Assembly (NCBI GenBank): GCA_013153515.1
Contig: JAADEI010000130.1
Coordinates: 1-38,877 of the forward strand
Direction: 5' to 3'
DNA length: 38,877 bases
Origin: Chlorobiota bacterium
GTDB lineage: Bacteria > Bacteroidota > Bacteroidia > JAADEI01
Under the pieces are notes generated by a model. That model was given only the letters and a program-made list of their open reading frames with translations. It did no database searches and was not told where the DNA came from. Shown piece after piece: positions 35,082-38,877 of the stretch. Every line of letters starts with the position of its first letter. Within the stretch, counting starts at the first letter, position 1. The position numbers were made by a program, and so were the translations under genes.

Positions 35082-36590
35082 CTGGCAATCAAAACCATAT
35101 TACTTATTGGGCTGGTAATTACCTTGCCTTATTTTTCTTTCGCTCAACATACCATAACCATAGAGAACGCTGAGCAGGTAATTATCTTAGACGACCCAGA
35201 ACCTACTAAAATCCTTAAGGGAAATGTTCATATCAGACACAAACAAACACATCTTTGGGCTGACTCAATAGTTCTGTTTGGAAAAGACAGTGCCATAGCA
35301 ATTGGAAACGTTAGGTTTTCCGTTGGCGATACGATATTCGGTTCAGGGGCAAATAGGCTCACATACAATAGAAACCTTCTGATTGCAACAGGAAACATTA
35401 CTGTGTCATCAAAGCAAAGCACAATAATAACTTCCTATTTCACCTATGACCTGCGTTCCCAAAGGGCTTCGGCAATAAACATCACTTGGACAACGCAGTC
35501 TGGACAGATTTCGGCTAAGCACCTATTCATCTCTGGAAACACATTCATATTCACCGATTCAGTGAAAGCACGACGAAATGGGACATATTCCCTTAGTGAT
35601 ACGCTTGTTGTTAATGAAAAAACAAACAAATATGTTTTTTCTGGAAATGTTCTCATTATTCAAGATGGCGATTCAATCAAAGCCCGACGGGTAGTAGCCC
35701 TTCCCGACAAACAGGAAATATACATTGGTTTAGGCATCCACGCTGATTCCCTTATCTGGATTGCCGACACTGTAATCATAGAAGCAAACAGACAGACCTT
35801 AAAAAATGCATTGATAAAGCGGGATTCCCTATTGCTGGCTGGAAAACAGATACATTTTTACAACAACCAACTGGACATCACAGACACCTTCTCATTATTG
35901 ATTTGCCGTTCCAACGACGCTTCTATTCTCATCTCAGGCAAACGGCTCAACTTGGATTCTTCTCAACAAAATGGCTTCCTGTTCAAAGGGATTATTAAGC
36001 AAGGGGAATCGTCTATGTGGGCGGATTCCATTCACATGATTGATTCAGTGATTGTATTGCGACGCAATGGCTGGATATCTCTTAATGAGTGGTTCATCAC
36101 TGGCAATGAAATAATTATCCACAAGACAGATTCACCAGATAACAAACAATTTGATTCTGTGGTTGTTTATGGGAACGCTTGGATGCTCAAACCCATTGAT
36201 TCCATCCGCACCAACCAACTCACTTCACCCAAGATAATCATTCGCTTTTTTGAAAACGATTCAATAACTATCCTTGCCTGTTGCCCTGTCAAAACAGTGT
36301 TTTACAACACCAACGACAAAGGCGAAATAACCAGTGTTAACTACACCGAAGGCGACAGGCTAACCGCTCTGTTCATTAACGACTCTCTGCGAAACATTAT
36401 CATGCATAAAAATCTTTCTGGATACATAGAGGAAAACGCCACTGCCAACCTGAAAGGACTGCCTGAAATCCCTATTCGTTCCGCTTCAACACCAATAAAA
36501 TTCTGGACTGAAACACTAAAGCCTTTGAGCAAACAGTTCATAGACCAAATTGCTAAGCGACTGGTTTGCGTTCGGGAAGAAAAGCAATAA
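35082..36590 (+). CDS. OstA/LptA-like periplasmic protein (start codon non-canonical or uncertain)
   Basis: The protein is about 490-500 residues. It has OstA-type beta-jellyroll segments (KILKGNVHIRHKQTHLWADS, IGNVRFSVGDTIFGSGANRLTY, VFSGNVLIIQDGDSIKA) like the LptA/LptD N-terminal fold that shuttles LPS across the periplasm. The track starts at TTG 35124, which would leave just seven residues of signal peptide. In-frame upstream sequence encodes a complete one (AIKTILLIGLVITLPYFSFAQ) but offers no ATG, GTG or TTG back to the stop at 34995. CTG 35082 with AAAGG eight bases upstream, or ATA 35058 overlapping the acd stop, are the candidate starts. There is no LptD barrel domain. The family call rests on repeat pattern and envelope context. 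Confidence 0.72.
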   Translation: MAIKTILLIGLVITLPYFSFAQHTITIENAEQVIILDDPEPTKILKGNVHIRHKQTHLWADSIVLFGKDSAIAIGNVRFSVGDTIFGSGANRLTYNRNLLIATGNITVSSKQSTIITSYFTYDLRSQRASAINITWTTQSGQISAKHLFISGNTFIFTDSVKARRNGTYSLSDTLVVNEKTNKYVFSGNVLIIQDGDSIKARRVVALPDKQEIYIGLGIHADSLIWIADTVIIEANRQTLKNALIKRDSLLLAGKQIHFYNNQLDITDTFSLLICRSNDASILISGKRLNLDSSQQNGFLFKGIIKQGESSMWADSIHMIDSVIVLRRNGWISLNEWFITGNEIIIHKTDSPDNKQFDSVVVYGNAWMLKPIDSIRTNQLTSPKIIIRFFENDSITILACCPVKTVFYNTNDKGEITSVNYTEGDRLTALFINDSLRNIIMHKNLSGYIEENATANLKGLPEIPIRSASTPIKFWTETLKPLSKQFIDQIAKRLVCVREEKQ

Positions 36591-36643
36591 AAACTTTATA
36601 TTTACACTGTTATTGGTCTAAACCAATCAAACTAAAAAGCCTA

Positions 36644-37831
36644 ATGAACAAGAAATTAAGGATTGAATTAAAAGATTTTGGGCAGATAAAGGAAGGGCAG
36701 GTCCAAATCGGCGACTTAACTGTATTAGTGGGAGAACAAGCCAGTGGTAAAACATTATTTCTTGAACTGTTCAAGTTTATCCACGATAGGCATTTCATTA
36801 AGAAAGTCTTTCAGGAAAAAGGATTCACCATTGACTCAATAGAAGATTTATTTTCGCTTTATTTCGGATGTTCCAAGGAATTAATTCCCGTCAAAGAAGG
36901 CTCAGAGATAAGACTTAACGGAAGGGCAATAAACTTACGCAACCTTAAAGGAAGAGGAAGCAAGAATTTAAGGGAAAAAGAATCTGTGTTTTACATTCCT
37001 GCACAAAGGATTTTAACCCTTGCTGATGGATGGTTCAAAGATTTCAACGCCTTCAGTTTAGAAACGCCCTTTGTTGTAAGGCACTTTAGTGAAACAATGC
37101 GTATTGTAACAGAGCAGTTAATTAGGGCACAACGACAAGAACCAATCCTGTTCCCGCATCCCAAGAGATTAATCTCAGAACTAAAAGACAAACTGCAACA
37201 GACTGTCTTCAAAGGTTGGAAGTTAATGTATAAAGCAGAAGGATTTAGGAAACATCTTGTTTTAACAGACCCTTCACAACAAAACGTGTCTTTATCCTTT
37301 TTCAGTTGGTCAACTGGACAACGTGAATTTGTTCCGTTATTATTGGGGCTTTATTGGTTGAGTCCATCTGCTAAAAAGAGTAAGAGAAATTTTGATTATG
37401 TGGTCATTGAAGAGCCAGAGATGGGGCTTCACCCTCACGCCTATCTGGATGTTATCTTAATCTTGCTAACTCTGTTAGAGCGAGGATACAAAATCCTTAT
37501 CAGTTCGCATTCGCCCGCAATTTTAGATGTCATTTGGGTTCTTAGAAATCTGTTCCGCTTGCAAGACACTACTACCCAGACAAAATTGTTTATGCAATTT
37601 TTCGGCTTGAAGAAGAAGCATCCTTGGGTATATAAACTCATTAAATCATTAAGGAATAAGGATATGAAGGTATTTTATTTCAAGACAAATAACAACTATC
37701 AAACAATCATCCAAGACATTTCTGAACTGGAAAATTTTGAAGAAGAATCCATTCAAAATTGGGGCGGATTACTGAGCATTGCCGACAAGGCATCAGAAGT
37801 GGTTAGCACTATATCAAGGAAGTTAAAGTGA
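36644..37831 (+). CDS. ABC-type AAA ATPase (AAA_15/21-like), possible defence ATPase
   Basis: This 395-residue protein starts at ATG 36644 (MNKKLRIELKDFG); the track extends to 36566 without support. Walker A is GEQASGKT (residues 30-37). The signature-like SWSTGQREFVPLLL is followed by Walker B DYVVIEEPEMGLHPHA and the H-loop SSHSPAIL. The insertion between Walker A and the signature is about 190 residues, without coiled-coil heptads long enough for an SMC hinge. Such stand-alone ATPases (OLD, PARIS AriA, PtuA groups) often work with a second effector gene. No TOPRIM or nuclease domain is fused here. A TATATTTA lies at 36597-36604. The small Cys-rich gene follows after six bases. Confidence 0.8.
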   Translation: MNKKLRIELKDFGQIKEGQVQIGDLTVLVGEQASGKTLFLELFKFIHDRHFIKKVFQEKGFTIDSIEDLFSLYFGCSKELIPVKEGSEIRLNGRAINLRNLKGRGSKNLREKESVFYIPAQRILTLADGWFKDFNAFSLETPFVVRHFSETMRIVTEQLIRAQRQEPILFPHPKRLISELKDKLQQTVFKGWKLMYKAEGFRKHLVLTDPSQQNVSLSFFSWSTGQREFVPLLLGLYWLSPSAKKSKRNFDYVVIEEPEMGLHPHAYLDVILILLTLLERGYKILISSHSPAILDVIWVLRNLFRLQDTTTQTKLFMQFFGLKKKHPWVYKLIKSLRNKDMKVFYFKTNNNYQTIIQDISELENFEEESIQNWGGLLSIADKASEVVSTISRKLK

Positions 37832-37837
37832 GGCAAG

Positions 37838-38275
37838 ATGAGCAAAAAGTGTCTTGCTATTTGTTGTGAAGCAATAAGCCCTAATATGCTTAATTATGTT
37901 AAAGATGGTCTACAAGCACTTCCTAAAAGCCACAAAGCATGTATTAAAACTTCCAAATGCAAAAAGTATTGTAGTATTCAACTTGACGGGGGCTTCTGCA
38001 CTTCTGGAACTTTTGATTATTTGATAATATGTTATGACCGTCAAAACACCCAATGCATTGCTTTAGAAATCCATCCTGCCGACACTTCCGAAGTTACAAC
38101 CATAAAACAAAAATTTCACAGGACAGAAAAGTGCAGGAAAAAACACAACTGCCAAAATTGGGATTATTACTGGGTTCCACCCAGAAGAAAGGGAATTAGT
38201 ATCAAGAAGGATTCAAGAAAATGGAAGGAACTTGCTCAATTGGGCATACAAATTCGCAGGCAGGTTGAAATATAG
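37838..38275 (+). CDS. Small Cys-rich protein, partner of the AAA ATPase, function unknown
   Basis: This 145-residue protein contains eleven cysteines (5, 9, 10, 35, 41, 45, 54, 65, 73, 99, 105), no signal peptide and no membrane helix. The central FDYLIICYDRQN, then CIALEIHPADTSEV, resembles a beta hairpin with Asp60, Glu77 and His79, vaguely like a PD-(D/E)xK nuclease core, but the match is too weak to name. The tail is basic (RKKHN, PPRRKGISIKKDSRKWKEL). GAGG sits five bases before its ATG, which is six bases after the ATPase stop, so the genes are surely co-transcribed. The first full line of the gene (37861-37920) counts 20 G+C of 60, well below the acyl-CoA dehydrogenase. Confidence 0.7.
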   Translation: MSKKCLAICCEAISPNMLNYVKDGLQALPKSHKACIKTSKCKKYCSIQLDGGFCTSGTFDYLIICYDRQNTQCIALEIHPADTSEVTTIKQKFHRTEKCRKKHNCQNWDYYWVPPRRKGISIKKDSRKWKELAQLGIQIRRQVEI

Positions 38276-38448
38276 CAGTTTTAGCCATTTTCCCTCATAA
38301 CACGTTCCTGCTGAAATGTATGCAAACCGCTTGAGATAAATACAATAACATAAGAAGACCTTTTTTAATCACTGCGTAGCATTGGATTCAAGTTCCGAGA
38401 TACATAACGGAAAACCTATTCCTTTATGCCATCACACATTATGACACC

Positions 38449-38877
38449 CTATCTAATTTGTTGCTTTTTTGATTTTCCAACGAACAAGAGATAACTTACT
38501 AAGCCTGCCAGTGTCCACACAATGCCAGTGATAATTCCAGAGGCACCAGTCCAGAGAGTATCGCTAATGAAGTAGTCTGCGACGAGTCCCATGGACATTG
38601 TCATTCCGTGCAAGAGAGCGGTTGGGATAATGGAATTGGTAGCATAGCGAAGGGGCATCATGGTTAGGGTCATACCGAGAGTTACGAGAGCCGAGGCGAG
38701 TATTACCAATGGCAAAGGGGCGTCATGGGGATATTTATACTGCAACAGGGCAGTGAGGGGCAAGTGCCATAAAAACCAGAATAGCCAAGACAAAAATGTG
38801 GCATAGAAAAATTTATATCTCAATCCGAGCAATGTGGGGATTAGTCCACGCCATAGGATTTCTTCACCGAGGGCAAA
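38449..38877 (-). CDS. CPBP family intramembrane protease (partial, N-terminus beyond window)
   Basis: The frame is open to the right edge; the track's 38832 TTG start is internal. The first residues read FALGEEILWRG, the EExxxR motif. FWFLWHLP and LLHGMTMSMG follow, giving the FxxxH and third His motifs of CPBP (Abi/CAAX-like) glutamate proteases. Four or so hydrophobic helices are present and the tail is short and basic (GKSKKQQIR). Substrates are unknown in most bacterial members. It is convergent with the ATPase/Cys-rich pair across a 173-base gap in which I saw no clear terminator. Confidence 0.85.
   Translation of the reverse strand, partial: FALGEEILWRGLIPTLLGLRYKFFYATFLSWLFWFLWHLPLTALLQYKYPHDAPLPLVILASALVTLGMTLTMMPLRYATNSIIPTALLHGMTMSMGLVADYFISDTLWTGASGIITGIVWTLAGLVSYLLFVGKSKKQQIR

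Noticed and set aside
36644-38275. PARIS or Septu assignment for the ATPase pair
   Set aside because: AriB needs a TOPRIM/DUF4435 domain and PtuB an HNH; the 145-residue partner shows neither.

Overview
The window looks like a chromosomal segment of a Bacteroidota bacterium. The evidence is type IX secretion (T9SS) C-terminal sorting domains on three secreted proteins, a fused alpha/beta 2-oxo-acid dehydrogenase E1, a fused MurF-alanine racemase, a DUF4271 gene beside uroporphyrinogen-III synthase, and -7 boxes of the Bacteroidota form TAnnTTTG. No rRNA, tRNA, CRISPR array, integrase or insertion sequence was seen. I cannot fix the family or genus.

Layout. 1-4.8 kb, minus strand: an E1 gene running off the left edge (absent from the ORF track because it is open-ended) and a tightly overlapping purD - mlaE-like permease - mlaF-like ATPase set. 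4.9-6.7 kb: a secreted T9SS cargo protein with its own terminator. 6.7-9.5 kb: polA, divergent from a plus-strand run of obg, an O-antigen-ligase-like membrane protein and sfsA, followed by a tiny lipoprotein and a strong terminator. 12.8-19.1 kb, minus strand: an overlapping run, in transcription order, of a WaaE-like glycosyltransferase, an Omp85/TamA-like barrel, DUF4271, HemD, a DUF255/thioredoxin protein and a GNAT acetyltransferase. A large tamB-like gene diverges from it (19.1-23.7 kb). 23.7-28.9 kb is more accessory: a small outer-membrane-barrel candidate and two paralogous secreted proteins built of about twelve W/Y-rich 31-residue repeats, which flank a methyltransferase and a lipoprotein. 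29.2-36.6 kb, plus strand: peroxiredoxin, MurF-Alr, a YbhN-type membrane protein, heptose-1-phosphate adenylyltransferase, acyl-CoA dehydrogenase and an OstA/LptA-like protein, mostly joined by 4-base ATGA/GTGA overlaps. 36.6-38.3 kb: an A/T-richer pair of an ABC-type AAA ATPase and a small Cys-rich protein, the best candidate for an uncharacterised system. A CPBP-family protease runs off the right edge.

Much of the window serves the cell envelope: LPS sugar and core synthesis (RfaE2, glycosyltransferase, O-antigen ligase), LPS transport (OstA/LptA), outer-membrane assembly and lipid traffic (TamB, Omp85, MlaEF), peptidoglycan precursors (MurF-Alr) and T9SS cargo. Housekeeping genes (polA, obg, purD, hemD, E1) are interspersed.
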